DNA of 64,000 nt, taken from positions 124,001-188,000 of the forward strand of contig NZ_QNRR01000011.1 in assembly GCF_003315205.1 (NCBI RefSeq), given 5' to 3'. Shown in pieces: positions 9,173 to 18,238 of this stretch. The position numbers and the translations under genes were made by a program. How positions within the stretch are numbered: position 1 is the first letter of the stretch; each line of letters begins with the position of its first letter. Origin of the DNA: Roseimicrobium gellanilyticum. Its GTDB lineage: Bacteria > Verrucomicrobiota > Verrucomicrobiia > Verrucomicrobiales > Verrucomicrobiaceae. Under the pieces are notes generated by a model that was not told the DNA's origin, did no database searches, and saw only the letters and a program-made list of their open reading frames with translations.

Positions 9173-9603
9173 AAAAGCTACTGCTCTCCTTCGCCATGCT
9201 TGCCCTGGTCATCTCACCTGCGCTGGCGGACAAACACGTAAAGGCGGGCCCACGCAAAGGCCTCATCATGGAACTTCAGGGAAAGAATGCGGAGTTCTTT
9301 GTGGAGAAGGATCATACCGTGAGCATCGCATTCTATGATGCTTCAGGAAAAGCCCTCACCCCATCTGACGAGGTGGTGACCGCTACTGCTGAAGCTCCTT
9401 CCGGGAAGGCAAAGCTGGAGTTCGAGAAGAAAGGAAATCTCCTTGTCTCCAAAGCCCCGCTGCCTTCAGGCGATGGCTATCAAGTAGTGGTGCAGGCGAA
9501 GGCCAGCGCAGATGCGAAGTCCAAGAACTTCCGGGTCAAGCTGCAACTTCACACCTGCGCTGGGTGCAGCAACCCCGAGTATGCCTGTACCTGTGATGAA
9601 TAG
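9169..9603 (+). CDS. Secreted protein with C-terminal Cys motif (YACTC family)
   Basis: 144 residues starting at the ATG that overlaps the pump stop (ATGA). Signal peptide KKLLLSFAMLALVISPALA, then an immunoglobulin-like beta-rich body (KAGPRKGLIMELQGKNAEFF) and a cysteine tail CAGCSNPEYACTCDE. A paralogue at 16482-16967 follows RND set 2 and shares AGP.GG/KGL...AEFFV and CxxCxxxEYACTC. Position at the 3' end of two RND operons suggests a periplasmic metal chaperone or scavenger; this is inference. Confidence 0.65.
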   Translation: MKKLLLSFAMLALVISPALADKHVKAGPRKGLIMELQGKNAEFFVEKDHTVSIAFYDASGKALTPSDEVVTATAEAPSGKAKLEFEKKGNLLVSKAPLPSGDGYQVVVQAKASADAKSKNFRVKLQLHTCAGCSNPEYACTCDE

Positions 9604-9614
9604 GTTTTGAGAAG

Positions 9615-9648
9615 TGCAGCCGTCGCCATCATGCCGTCGGCGGCTGCA
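9615..9648 (+). terminator. Hairpin after RND operon 1
   Basis: TGCAGCCG (9615-9622) pairs with CGGCTGCA (9641-9648), 12 nt after the stop at 9603. No long T-tract follows, so it may be a terminator or an mRNA-stabilising hairpin. Confidence 0.45.
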
Positions 9649-9748
9649 TGTCCGTCCCCCCCTGTCCTCTGGGCATTCCAGCAACTCTCCCTGAACATCT
9701 TGAGCATTTCTCGCTGAAGTCGGACAAACAATAGTACGAAAGGAAGCC

Positions 9749-10132
9749 ATGAACTCATATCCAAGATGTCAAATCTTGATGTGGCTGACGATTGCCACCC
9801 TTGGTATCGGAGGACACTCAAACAAAGCATTGGCCCTGCCTCCGTCTTCGAGGACCTCTGATGGTACGATTGAAGATGTATGCACCACATGCAAGGCGGT
9901 CACCTTCAAGGATTCCAAAACGCAAAAGGCGTATTTTTTGGAGGTGACTCCACGCACAAAAATCTACTCCAACGGTATGGTATTGCCTTTTAGTTCGTTA
10001 CAGCCCGGCACTGAAGCAAGAGTGACGCGAAAGCATCCTCTGTTCACACCGGCCTCGGCCAAGCGAATCTCAATCGATGGCCGTCCGAACGTTGATGCAC
10101 GAACGAATGCTATAGGATCATCCAGCAAATGA
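9749..10132 (+). CDS. Small secreted protein of unknown function
   Basis: 127 residues with GGAAG 4 nt before the ATG. Hydrophobic leader (ILMWLTIATLGIGGHS...ALA) typical of a signal peptide. The mature part has a CTTC pair near residue 45 and a beta-rich segment (KAYFLEVTPRTKIYSNG, SLQPGTEARVTRK) reminiscent of small OB-fold or copper-site periplasmic proteins. No family assigned. It lies between RND operons 1 and 2. Confidence 0.5.
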   Translation: MNSYPRCQILMWLTIATLGIGGHSNKALALPPSSRTSDGTIEDVCTTCKAVTFKDSKTQKAYFLEVTPRTKIYSNGMVLPFSSLQPGTEARVTRKHPLFTPASAKRISIDGRPNVDARTNAIGSSSK

Positions 10133-10184
10133 CATTGAACAAACTTGACGCCTTCACCGTCTGACAGCAGACTCTCGATAGCTA

Positions 10185-10604
10185 ATGCGCAAACTCTGGC
10201 AGCTCACAGCTTTGCTTATGCTGGTACTATTTGTACCAGCATCGGGGCATTGCCTGTCCCCCGCTGGTGGGATTTTTGGCCTGCTGCCCTCGCTCGAAAC
10301 GGATGCTGATCGCTCGCATGCAGAGCATTCCGAGAACGAGCCGGGGCACAATGAGAGTCAGCATGACTGCCCGACCAACAGTCTGCCAAAATCAACGTTA
10401 CCTGTTCAGGTTCTGGCGCCAGCAGCTCCTTGCGAAGACATGCTGGCCATCTTTGCACTCTTGCAGCGTCTCGCTAATGAAGCGTTGCTGACCGAACAGG
10501 CCTCGTTGCCTGATACAGATGTTGATACCACGGCACTCACTAGTTCGTGGATCTTCACTTCGCGAGCGGCATTGCCTGCTCGCTGGCCATCAGAATTGGC
10601 CTGA
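10185..10604 (+). CDS. Secreted His/Cys-containing protein upstream of RND operon 2
   Basis: 139 residues. Signal peptide LWQLTALLMLVLFVPASGHC, then an acidic His-rich stretch (DADRSHAEHSENEPGHNESQ) with a following HDC, plausible for metal binding. Then a proline/alanine linker and a helix (MLAIFALLQRLANEALL). Low similarity in layout to the 3465 protein: both are short, secreted, metal-ligand-rich and precede an RND operon. Unrecognised family. Confidence 0.45.
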   Translation: MRKLWQLTALLMLVLFVPASGHCLSPAGGIFGLLPSLETDADRSHAEHSENEPGHNESQHDCPTNSLPKSTLPVQVLAPAAPCEDMLAIFALLQRLANEALLTEQASLPDTDVDTTALTSSWIFTSRAALPARWPSELA

Positions 10605-10771
10605 TCCCTGAGCGTCGCGGCTCCCTCACCTGAGGGGATTTGCCAACGCTCACCCATGAATACTCCGTAAGGCGGACTGCCTTCACGTGGAGTCACATCT
10701 GCGCCTTTTCGGCGAAGCCATGCTCATGGCGCTAGCAATTGCACTCACCATTCACTCAACGCGTTTCTCTT

Positions 10772-12016
10772 ATGTTTCGGTTATTCTCTTTCCTCGCTGC
10801 GCTATCCATTGCCGGGCAGCTCTCAGCCCTGACGGTCAGCATCGATGGCATTCCCACTCGTGTACGCTCATCGAACCCGGACTTGGCCGCAGCGCGGCTT
10901 CGAATCGAAGAAGCCAAAGGCCGACTGCTCGGGGCCGGCCGTCTTTCCAATCCTGAAGCAGGGGCAGCATTCAAACACGACAAGAGATTTGAGGAAGGCA
11001 CGGTCGAATTGTCTTTTGATCAAAGGTTCCCCGTTACAGCGCGTCTCCGACTCGAAAAGGTGCTCTCTGCGAAGCTGGTAGAAGCCGCCGAACTCGAAGT
11101 GCGTGACCGCGAAAGACTAACGATTGCGGAAGCGCAAGTCCTGGCGGTCAAGCTACTGGCCATTGATCAGCAGGCCGCTCTCCGCACGCAACAGGTTCAG
11201 CTTGCCAACAAACTCTCTACATTCGCAACGGATCGTGCGGCCAAGGGTGAAATCTCAGCGCTCGATGCAGCGCAGGCTCAAGTGGACAGCCAGCGCCTCC
11301 TCCTGGAGAGCAAAAAGCTGGAAGCCGAGCGCGTTGGTTTGGTAGGTGAATTGAAGCCGAAACTCGGGGTGTCAGCGACGGGCAACCTCGAAGTGACTGG
11401 GCCGCTTCCCAAAACAGCCTTGCCCAGCACGATTCCGTGGCAGCGCCGTGCTGACTACCAACTCTCATTGGTCAATGAACAAGCCTCTCTCATGGAGGTG
11501 GACCTCGCACGAGCCAAGAAGTGGGACGACGTCACCGCAGGCGTGATGTGGGAAGGAGAGCGCATGGAAGACGCTCCTGAAGGACTGGAGCGCACCGGCT
11601 TTTTTGGCTTCCGAGTCTCCATCCCGCTTCCGTTCTGGAACAAGAACCAGGGTGAGATCGCGGAGAAGACCGCTTCTGCCACAAGAGCAGTGCTCGAAAC
11701 GAAAGCCTTGGCTTCCGACATCACCAATCAAGCGGCAGCTGCACGGGCGGATATGGCCGCCAACGCAAAACTCGCCACAGACACCAAGGACACCCTCCTT
11801 CCTCTCGTGCTTGAGCAGACCAGCAAGCTCGAAAAGGCATACGAGCAAGGACAAGTGGACCTCTTTACGGTTCTTCGTGCCCGCGAGCAGCGCCTTCAGC
11901 TTGAGGTCGCAGTGATCGACGCAACACGAGACTTCCACCTTGCCCGCATCAGGTACGAGTCCGCCACCGGCAAGCATGCTCCGGCAACTCTTAAACCCGC
12001 TTCCAGTTCGAAGTGA
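10772..12016 (+). CDS. TolC/CzcC-type outer-membrane channel, RND set 2
   Basis: 414 residues from the ATG at 10772, which places the signal peptide (FRLFSFLAALSIAGQLSA) correctly; an in-frame TTG at 10739 is less likely. OEP repeats: RSSNPDLAAARLRIEEAKG, GAGRLSNPEAGAAF, a long helical pair to about residue 190, then a second repeat with FFGFRVSIPLPFWNKNQGE and YEQGQVDLFTVLRAREQRL. Outer-membrane duct for the pump at 13219. Adaptor gene 26 nt downstream. Confidence 0.85.
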   Translation: MFRLFSFLAALSIAGQLSALTVSIDGIPTRVRSSNPDLAAARLRIEEAKGRLLGAGRLSNPEAGAAFKHDKRFEEGTVELSFDQRFPVTARLRLEKVLSAKLVEAAELEVRDRERLTIAEAQVLAVKLLAIDQQAALRTQQVQLANKLSTFATDRAAKGEISALDAAQAQVDSQRLLLESKKLEAERVGLVGELKPKLGVSATGNLEVTGPLPKTALPSTIPWQRRADYQLSLVNEQASLMEVDLARAKKWDDVTAGVMWEGERMEDAPEGLERTGFFGFRVSIPLPFWNKNQGEIAEKTASATRAVLETKALASDITNQAAAARADMAANAKLATDTKDTLLPLVLEQTSKLEKAYEQGQVDLFTVLRAREQRLQLEVAVIDATRDFHLARIRYESATGKHAPATLKPASSSK

Positions 12017-12042
12017 ACTCCCGGCAAAATCTCTCCCATGTC

Positions 12043-13215
12043 ATGAAAATCTCGCGATACCACATCATCATCATTGGTCTGCTTGCTGCAGTGTGCAGCG
12101 TTCAAGCCGTCGACACTAAACGTGCTGCAGCAACCGTCGTCCTAGACGATACGGGCGTGAAGAACCTCCGCATCGAGACGGTTGAGGTAGAAGAAACCGA
12201 CTTCGAACAGACTGTGTTCGCTCTTGGAAGAGTCGAACACATACCGATTCGTGCGGGAGCGGTGAGCAGCCGCATTTCTGGAAGGGTCATCGATCTGAAA
12301 GTCAGTGTTGGCGACGCGGTCAAAAAAGGTCAGGAAGTGGCCCGCGTCGAGAGCAGGCAGCCCGGCGATCCTCCGCCGGTGGTTCCGCTCCTGGCTCCTC
12401 TTGACGGACTGGTCACTGAAAGCTCGGTGCGGATTGGCCAACCGGTAGAGCCTGAAAATGCCCTACTGGAAATTACCGACCTTTCCGAAGTGTATGCCAT
12501 CGCCCGGGTGCCAGAGCATCAGGCTGGCAAGATGAAACCCGGCACCATTGCGCACATCAAGGTTACGGCGCTCCCTCAGGAGAAGTTCGATGGCGAGTTG
12601 CTGCGCTTTGGCACGACCGCCGATAAGGCGAGTGGCACCATAGACGCCATCTTTCGTCTACCGAATCCCACGGGGCTGCTGCGTCCGGGCATGCGCGCAG
12701 AGTTCAGCATTGTGATGAGCAAACGCGCCAATGTGGTGAGCATACCGCGTGCCTCTTTGCAAGGTGAAGCGAGTAACCGCTTCGTCTATGTGAAGGACTT
12801 CGACCTTCCCAACGCGTTTGTGAAAACTCCTGTCACGGTCGGCGAGATCAATGATCGTTTCGTGGAAGTCACCAACGGCCTGTTGCCGGCTGACGAGGTG
12901 GTGACGCGGGGAGCCTATTCCCTCTCCTTTGCGGGAGCCAGCAGCGTCTCTCTCAAAGAAGCGCTTGATGCCGCACATGGACATGAACATGCGGCAGATG
13001 GATCAGAGCTGACCCCGGAAAAGCTCGCAGAGGCGGAAGCCAAGAAGAAGGGCACGGCTGGCGGGCACGGCCACGAGGAGGGAGCCAGTCCGATGTGGAA
13101 GTACGCCAGCGGTGTTCTGCTGGTCTTGCTACTCATCTCCGTTTTCACAAAATCTCGTGGCTCACGCGATAGCGATGAAGCTCCCGCCAAGCCTGCTGGA
13201 AAGGAGGCTGCATAG
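12043..13215 (+). CDS. CzcB-like periplasmic adaptor with C-terminal His segment and TM helix, RND set 2
   Basis: 390 residues from ATG 12043 (KISRYHIIIIGLLAAVCSVQA signal/anchor). Lipoyl half-motifs GRVIDLKVSVGDAVKKGQEVA and LLAPLDGLVTESSVRIGQ, a barrel region VYAIARVPEHQAGKMKPG, and a membrane-proximal domain (VVSIPRASLQGEASNRFVYV, LLPADEVVTRGAYSL). Unusually, the protein continues into HGHEHAADG, a His-containing linker GGHGHEEGAS, a C-terminal transmembrane helix (WKYASGVLLVLLLISVF) and a basic tail. There is no obvious long coiled-coil hairpin between the lipoyl halves. Joins the channel at 10772 and the pump at 13219. Confidence 0.8.
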   Translation: MKISRYHIIIIGLLAAVCSVQAVDTKRAAATVVLDDTGVKNLRIETVEVEETDFEQTVFALGRVEHIPIRAGAVSSRISGRVIDLKVSVGDAVKKGQEVARVESRQPGDPPPVVPLLAPLDGLVTESSVRIGQPVEPENALLEITDLSEVYAIARVPEHQAGKMKPGTIAHIKVTALPQEKFDGELLRFGTTADKASGTIDAIFRLPNPTGLLRPGMRAEFSIVMSKRANVVSIPRASLQGEASNRFVYVKDFDLPNAFVKTPVTVGEINDRFVEVTNGLLPADEVVTRGAYSLSFAGASSVSLKEALDAAHGHEHAADGSELTPEKLAEAEAKKKGTAGGHGHEEGASPMWKYASGVLLVLLLISVFTKSRGSRDSDEAPAKPAGKEAA

Positions 13216-13218
13216 TCC

Positions 13219-16200
13219 ATGCTCAATAGAATGATCCATTGGGCGCTCGCTAACCGCGCGCTCGTATTCGGAGCTTCGCTCGTGCTCATGGTGCTTGGGC
13301 TTCGCACCGCAGTGCAGTTGCCTGTTGAGGTGCTTCCGGACCTTACGAAACCCACCGTAATCATCCTGACGGAAGCGCCTGGTCTTGCCCCGGAAGAAGT
13401 AGAAACTCGCGTCACTCAGCCAATCGAAAGCGCTCTTATGGGCGTGGCCGGGCTCACTCGCGTGCGCTCGAACTCTGACGTGGCGCTGTCGCTCGTCTAT
13501 GTGGAGTTTGGCTGGGAGACGGACATCTACAAAGCGCGCATACTCGTGCAGGAGCGGTTGCAGGGCGTGCGTGAGCAGCTGCCTGAGGGTGTGCAGCCGT
13601 TCATGACGCCTGTTGCTTCCCTCATGGGAGAAATCCTGCTCGTCGGCGTGCGCAGCACGGTGAAAGAAGGTGAACCTGGTTACTTGCCCCCGCGTGAAGT
13701 CCGCTCGCTTGCTGATTGGACGATAAAGCGCCGTCTGCAAAGCATCTCCGGCATTGCGGAGATCCTCAACATGGGCGGCGGTGTCAAGCAGATCGAAATC
13801 CAGCCGGATCCTTACAAGATGCAGGCTAACGGAATCAGCTTCGACGAGCTTGAAGAAGCAGCGAGCGAAGCCGCTAACAATACCACGGGTGGATTCATCA
13901 ATACCGGGCCCACGGAAATCATGGTGCGCAATCTCGCTATGACGGTGGAGTTGGACGACATCGCACGTACGCCGATCAAGAAGATCAACGACCGACCGAT
14001 TTCAATCGGTGACGTGGCAGATGTTGTCTGGGGCATTGAGCCGATGCGCGGTGATGCCACTGTCAGCCAGTCGCCTGAGACTTCGCCTACCTACGGAGTC
14101 ATCATGTCGATCACCAAGGCTCCCGGATTTGATACCCGAAAGCTCACCGAGCAGGTCAAAGCCGCACTTGAGGAGCTGAAGCCTACGTTCCCAAAAGGAG
14201 TGGAGACTACGCTTCTGTTCCAACAGAAGGACTTCATCGATCACGCCATCGGCAACCTGACGGAGGCCATTCGCGATGGTGCCATCATGGTGACCATCGT
14301 GCTCTTCCTCTTCCTGATGAACTTCCGCACGACGTTCATCACGCTCATGGCCATGCCGCTTTCCTTTGGCATCACCATGCTGGTGTTCAAATGGTTTGGA
14401 ATCAGTGTGAACTCGATGACGCTTGGCGGTCTCGCCGTGGCCATCGGCATGGTTGTGGATGATGCCATTGTAGACGTTGAGAACGTCTTCCGAAGACTGC
14501 GTGAGAATGCAGCTCGCGAGAAACCGCACCCCCGGTTGCAGGTCATCGCCAATGCATCGGGTGAAGTGCGAAACTCCATCCTCTACGCGACGGTGCTCAT
14601 CATCCTGGTGTTCCTGCCGCTGCTTGGGCTCACCGGCGTTGAGGGCAAGCTATTTGCCCCCATCGCGGTAGCCACGATCATCTCAATGGTCGCGTCCTTC
14701 ATTGTGTCGCTGACGGCTATTCCCGTTCTGTGCTCCATGCTCCTGAATCCAAAGGAAGGCCACGAACACAAGGATGGATTTATCACGAGGGGGATGAAGT
14801 GGCTGCTGGAGAATACTTTGCTCAAGTTCGGCCTCAACCAGCCATACCTCATGCTGGGCATCGTGTTGATGATGGTAATCGGGGCATTCTCTCTCTACCC
14901 GAGAATGAACAAGGACTTCCTGCCGAAATTCCAGGAGGAGACTGCGTTGGTGGCTGCGACTGCCGCGCCCGGGACCTCATTGGAAGAGATGAACAAGATC
15001 TCCGATGTTCTGGAACAGCAGATATTGTCCGTACCTGAGGTGCGGAAAGTCGGGCGGCGTCTGGGGCGTGCTGAGCGCGGGGACCATGTGGTGCCTGTAT
15101 CCACGGCCGAGTTTGACGTGGACTTCCGTGAACTGGAAGGGGAGCACAAAAGCAAAGGCCGCAGTCGCAAAGACATCCTGGCTGATATTAACCAGAAGGT
15201 GCGCTCTGTTCCCGGCGTCTTTGCCGTTGTCAGTGGTCCACTTGCTGACCGCATCGGCCACATGATGAGCGGCGTCTCCGCCCCTGTGGCAGTGAAAGTT
15301 TTTGGTCCGGACCTCGACAAGCTGCGTCAGATAGGCATCGAAATTCAGAAGGTCGCCAAAGGCATTCCTGGATTCGAAGATTGCAAGCTCGACCAGACCT
15401 CCAGCATTCCGCAGCTCCGTATCGAGGCTGACCGGGATCGTGCCAAAGCATACGGCATCGCGGCCGGAAAGCTCAACGATCAGCTCTCGGCGCTTATCGG
15501 TGGCAAAGAGGTGGCAGAACTCCGTGAGGGGCAGCGAGCGGTCAACCTTGTGACACGCCTACCTCTGGAATGGCGGGATTCTCCTGACAAGATCGCCGAA
15601 CTGCCGGTAGAGACCGAGGAAGGACAGCGCATCCCGCTTTCTCTCGTTGCCGACGTGCGCGAGGCAAAGGGGCCCAACGTTATCTTCCGCGAGAATTCTC
15701 AGCGGCGCTTCGCTCTTGCGATCAAGCCGACGGTGCAGGATGTGACCAATCTGGTTACCCGTCTGCGCGATGAGGTGACTGCGCAGGTACAGTTCCCCGA
15801 GGGCTACTTCGTTACTTACGAAGGAGAGTTCCAGGCACAGAAGGAAGCGACGCAGCGTATCGCGATCTTCACGGCTGTGGTCCTCGGCATCATTGCCTTC
15901 CTGCTCTACGGCTACTTCCGCACGCCATTCTTCGCGTTTCAGGTGTTGTGCGACATCCCGCTGGCTCTGGTGGGCGGTCTCGTATTCACTTACTTCAAGC
16001 TGAACAACATCAGCATTGCCACGCTGGTGGGCTTTATCGCCGTAGCTGGTGTGGCTGCTCGAAACAGCATCATGCTGCTGAGCCACTACCTGCACCTGAT
16101 GCAGCACGAAGGTGAGAGCTTCAGCAAGAAGATGGTGATTCGCGGCACCAAGGAACGGCTTGTACCCGTTCTTATGACTGCACTCGCGGCCGGCATCGGG

Positions 16201-16389
16201 CTTATCCCGCTTGTGTTGGCTGCAGACCAGCCGGGCAAGGAAATCCTGCATCCTGTGGCAGTAGTTATCGTCGGCGGCTTGGTGACGAGCACCATCCTGG
16301 GGCTCGGCGTCACGCCCACTGTCTTCTACACCTTCGGACGCAAGGCGGCTGACAAGGCAATCCAGAATGAGGCCCCAGCTTCACACTAG
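13219..16389 (+). CDS. CzcA/CusA-family heavy-metal RND pump, set 2
   Basis: 1056 residues, 3 nt after the adaptor stop. RND signatures: PVEVLPDLTKPTVIILTEAPG, VTQPIESALMGVAGLTRV, TM4 LGGLAVAIGMVVDDAIVDVEN, GPLADRIGHMMSGVSAPVAV and FIAVAGVAARNSIMLLSHY. TM4 has the double-Asp type (VDDAIVDVEN) rather than DFG..DG (set 1) or LVDAAIVVTEN (set 3), so the substrate class probably differs from both. Inner-membrane proton antiporter; metal specificity cannot be read from sequence alone. Confidence 0.88.
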   Translation: MLNRMIHWALANRALVFGASLVLMVLGLRTAVQLPVEVLPDLTKPTVIILTEAPGLAPEEVETRVTQPIESALMGVAGLTRVRSNSDVALSLVYVEFGWETDIYKARILVQERLQGVREQLPEGVQPFMTPVASLMGEILLVGVRSTVKEGEPGYLPPREVRSLADWTIKRRLQSISGIAEILNMGGGVKQIEIQPDPYKMQANGISFDELEEAASEAANNTTGGFINTGPTEIMVRNLAMTVELDDIARTPIKKINDRPISIGDVADVVWGIEPMRGDATVSQSPETSPTYGVIMSITKAPGFDTRKLTEQVKAALEELKPTFPKGVETTLLFQQKDFIDHAIGNLTEAIRDGAIMVTIVLFLFLMNFRTTFITLMAMPLSFGITMLVFKWFGISVNSMTLGGLAVAIGMVVDDAIVDVENVFRRLRENAAREKPHPRLQVIANASGEVRNSILYATVLIILVFLPLLGLTGVEGKLFAPIAVATIISMVASFIVSLTAIPVLCSMLLNPKEGHEHKDGFITRGMKWLLENTLLKFGLNQPYLMLGIVLMMVIGAFSLYPRMNKDFLPKFQEETALVAATAAPGTSLEEMNKISDVLEQQILSVPEVRKVGRRLGRAERGDHVVPVSTAEFDVDFRELEGEHKSKGRSRKDILADINQKVRSVPGVFAVVSGPLADRIGHMMSGVSAPVAVKVFGPDLDKLRQIGIEIQKVAKGIPGFEDCKLDQTSSIPQLRIEADRDRAKAYGIAAGKLNDQLSALIGGKEVAELREGQRAVNLVTRLPLEWRDSPDKIAELPVETEEGQRIPLSLVADVREAKGPNVIFRENSQRRFALAIKPTVQDVTNLVTRLRDEVTAQVQFPEGYFVTYEGEFQAQKEATQRIAIFTAVVLGIIAFLLYGYFRTPFFAFQVLCDIPLALVGGLVFTYFKLNNISIATLVGFIAVAGVAARNSIMLLSHYLHLMQHEGESFSKKMVIRGTKERLVPVLMTALAAGIGLIPLVLAADQPGKEILHPVAVVIVGGLVTSTILGLGVTPTVFYTFGRKAADKAIQNEAPASH

Positions 16390-16481
16390 TCATATGAATT
16401 TCCAACGCGGTACCGGCATCCAACGCCGTGCCGTCGAGGCAAAACGACAAAGAACACAAACCAAACAAGGTAACTAAGACC

Positions 16482-16967
16482 ATGAAACGACACATTATCA
16501 CTACGCTTCTCACGCTTGCACTTGGGTTCACCCTGAGTGCTGCTGACAAGGACAAGCACGATCATGACCATGGCGCCAAGGCTGGCCCCACTGGAGGCAA
16601 ACTCATCACAGAGATTGAGCCACACGCTGAGTTCTTCGTAAACAAAGACAAAAAGGTGGAAATCCGATTTGTGGATGATGACAACAAGGTGGTACCGCCC
16701 GCGGCTCAGACCGTCAATGTCACGTTGGGTGACCGGTCCGCCCCAACAAAACTCACCTTCACCAAAGAGGGTGACAAGCTCATCAGCGACAAGGCGATCC
16801 CGGCTGGCAACGATCTTCCGACCGTGGTGCAGATCAAAGCCACTCCCGATGCCAAGTCTGTGACGGAGAAGTTCAATCTGAACCTCAACGATTGCCCCAC
16901 CTGCAAGAACAAGGAATACGCCTGCACCTGCGAGCACGGCGATGACCACAAGCACGAGAAGAAATAG
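16482..16967 (+). CDS. Secreted His/Cys protein (YACTC family), paralogue after RND set 2
   Basis: 161 residues from ATG 16482. Signal peptide (KRHIITTLLTLALGFTLSAA), His-rich N-terminus of the mature protein (DKDKHDHDHGAKAGPTGG), beta-rich body (PHAEFFVNKDKKVEIRF), and a cysteine tail CPTCKNKEYACTC followed by EHGDDHKHEKK. It matches the 9169 protein in layout and tail but adds His clusters at both ends. Placement directly after an RND pump gene again suggests a periplasmic metal-binding accessory. Confidence 0.65.
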   Translation: MKRHIITTLLTLALGFTLSAADKDKHDHDHGAKAGPTGGKLITEIEPHAEFFVNKDKKVEIRFVDDDNKVVPPAAQTVNVTLGDRSAPTKLTFTKEGDKLISDKAIPAGNDLPTVVQIKATPDAKSVTEKFNLNLNDCPTCKNKEYACTCEHGDDHKHEKK

Positions 16968-16978
16968 TGCTTTGATGA

Positions 16979-17014
16979 CCTGCAGCCCGGCTGCCTCAGG
17001 CACCGGGCTGCAGG
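16979..17014 (+). terminator. Strong hairpin after RND operon 2
   Basis: CCTGCAGCCCGG (16979-16990) pairs perfectly with CCGGGCTGCAGG (17003-17014) around a 12-nt loop, 11 nt after the stop at 16967. No T-tract follows; it may cut transcription or protect upstream mRNA. Confidence 0.55.
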
Positions 17015-17031
17015 TAATGCCCATTTCCACC

Positions 17032-17529
17032 ATGAAGCGATTGCTGACCTTCGTTTTGCTAACCTTGTTTACCCAAGGCATTCCGTCTGCATTCGCAGAC
17101 CATGCCGTTCGGGTTGAAGTCAAACTCTCTACGTCGCATGATGATCCCAAGAACAGCCAGGCAGAAGTGGTGAACAAGCAGATGACGGTAGTCCTCGCTG
17201 GCAGTGCGAAATCGGGAGGAGACAAGCTGACCGTCAAAGCACGTTTCTACGCGGACGACCTCAAGACCGACCAGCTTGTTGTGGAGAAGGAATTGCAGAC
17301 GGAAACAACACTCATGAGTGGCAGGGTTGAGGTACCGCTAACTGCTGTCACCTTTAACTTCACACCCGCCCACGCAAAGAGCACGGGGACTGGAAGAAGA
17401 GCAAAGTCAGTGCGGGTTCCGGCAAGCGGCAGGCGCTACCACGGCTGGGTTGTTGAGGTGCTCAAAGGTAGTGAAGTGGTCGGTCAGGCGGCGAGCCATC
17501 CATCCCTTGTTGAGTCCCGGAACCAATAG
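17032..17529 (+). CDS. Secreted protein of unknown function
   Basis: 165 residues from ATG 17032, chosen because a signal peptide (KRLLTFVLLTLFTQGIPSAFA) begins there; the in-frame extension back to 16942 overlaps the previous gene. The mature region is beta-rich and basic (VRVEVKLSTSHDD, KARFYADDLKTDQLVVEKEL, SGRRYHGWVVEVLKGSEVVG). No cysteines. It lies between RND set 2 and the ICMT-like gene; no family assigned. Confidence 0.5.
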   Translation: MKRLLTFVLLTLFTQGIPSAFADHAVRVEVKLSTSHDDPKNSQAEVVNKQMTVVLAGSAKSGGDKLTVKARFYADDLKTDQLVVEKELQTETTLMSGRVEVPLTAVTFNFTPAHAKSTGTGRRAKSVRVPASGRRYHGWVVEVLKGSEVVGQAASHPSLVESRNQ

Positions 17530-17549
17530 AAAGGCGCAAAGGTTCAAAA

Positions 17550-18200
17550 GTGAATCCCTCTACCGATTCGAGTTCGTCAAAAAGGAAGAAACGAAAGTAC
17601 ACAGGTTGGCGACGTGGACGGATCCTAGTCACTCGCATTGTCGCCACGGTACTGTTCGCAGGATTGTTTGTAATCACTCATCCAACGGAACTGCATGGAA
17701 TGAAAGATCTTCTGATGGCCGTGTTTGGATTGTATCTCGTACTTGCGAGCATCAAGGGGCGCATCTGGTGCATGCTCTACATTGGAGGAAGGAAGACCGA
17801 GACATTGGTCGTCGACGGTCCATATGCCCGGAGCCGAAATCCGCTCTACTACTACAGTGCAATGGGAGTCGTTGGGATCTCCTTCGCGTCTGGGATGTTG
17901 AGCATCGTAGCCGTCATGAGCCTCTTGTTCGCTGCCTCTTACCCGTTCGTGATTTGGGAAGAAGAGAAGCGACTGCTGAGCATTCACGGCGAGAGATACA
18001 GGCGCTATTGCGAAATGGTGCCTCGCTTTTGGCCTCGCAGAGATGTGCGCGGGGAGAATCGAAGACACGAGTTTGTGCCAAGCTTGTTTCACAAGGCGTT
18101 CTGGGACGCGGTCGGATTTCTGGTCGGCTGGCTTCTTGTCGCCGGCACGCATTTTATGCACGCCATCGAGTCTCTTCCAAGATGGATGCGGTTTGTATGA
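17550..18200 (+). CDS. Isoprenylcysteine carboxyl methyltransferase (ICMT)-like membrane protein
   Basis: 216 residues, GTG start with AAAGG 6 nt before it. A basic N-terminus precedes several TM helices (IVATVLFAGLFVITHP, LLMAVFGLYLVLASIKG, VVGISFASGMLSIVAVMSLLF). The family signature is VVDGPYARSRNPLYYYS followed by EEEKRLLSIHGERYRRYCE: the RNP(L)Y and E.. ..G..Y..Y elements of ICMT/PEMT-type membrane methyltransferases. Such genes are commonly seen next to Czc-type determinants, though their role there is not established to my knowledge. The P-type ATPase gene follows at 38 nt. Confidence 0.75.
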   Translation: MNPSTDSSSSKRKKRKYTGWRRGRILVTRIVATVLFAGLFVITHPTELHGMKDLLMAVFGLYLVLASIKGRIWCMLYIGGRKTETLVVDGPYARSRNPLYYYSAMGVVGISFASGMLSIVAVMSLLFAASYPFVIWEEEKRLLSIHGERYRRYCEMVPRFWPRRDVRGENRRHEFVPSLFHKAFWDAVGFLVGWLLVAGTHFMHAIESLPRWMRFV

Positions 18201-18238
18201 CGTCGTAGAGATTCAACATTCAATGAACGGGAGGAAAA

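Noticed and set aside
17450-18208. A 252-codon plus-strand frame overlapping the ICMT-like gene
   Set aside because: The overlapping frame at 17550 has TM helices and the RNPLYYY motif; this frame is Arg/Ser-rich shadow sequence.
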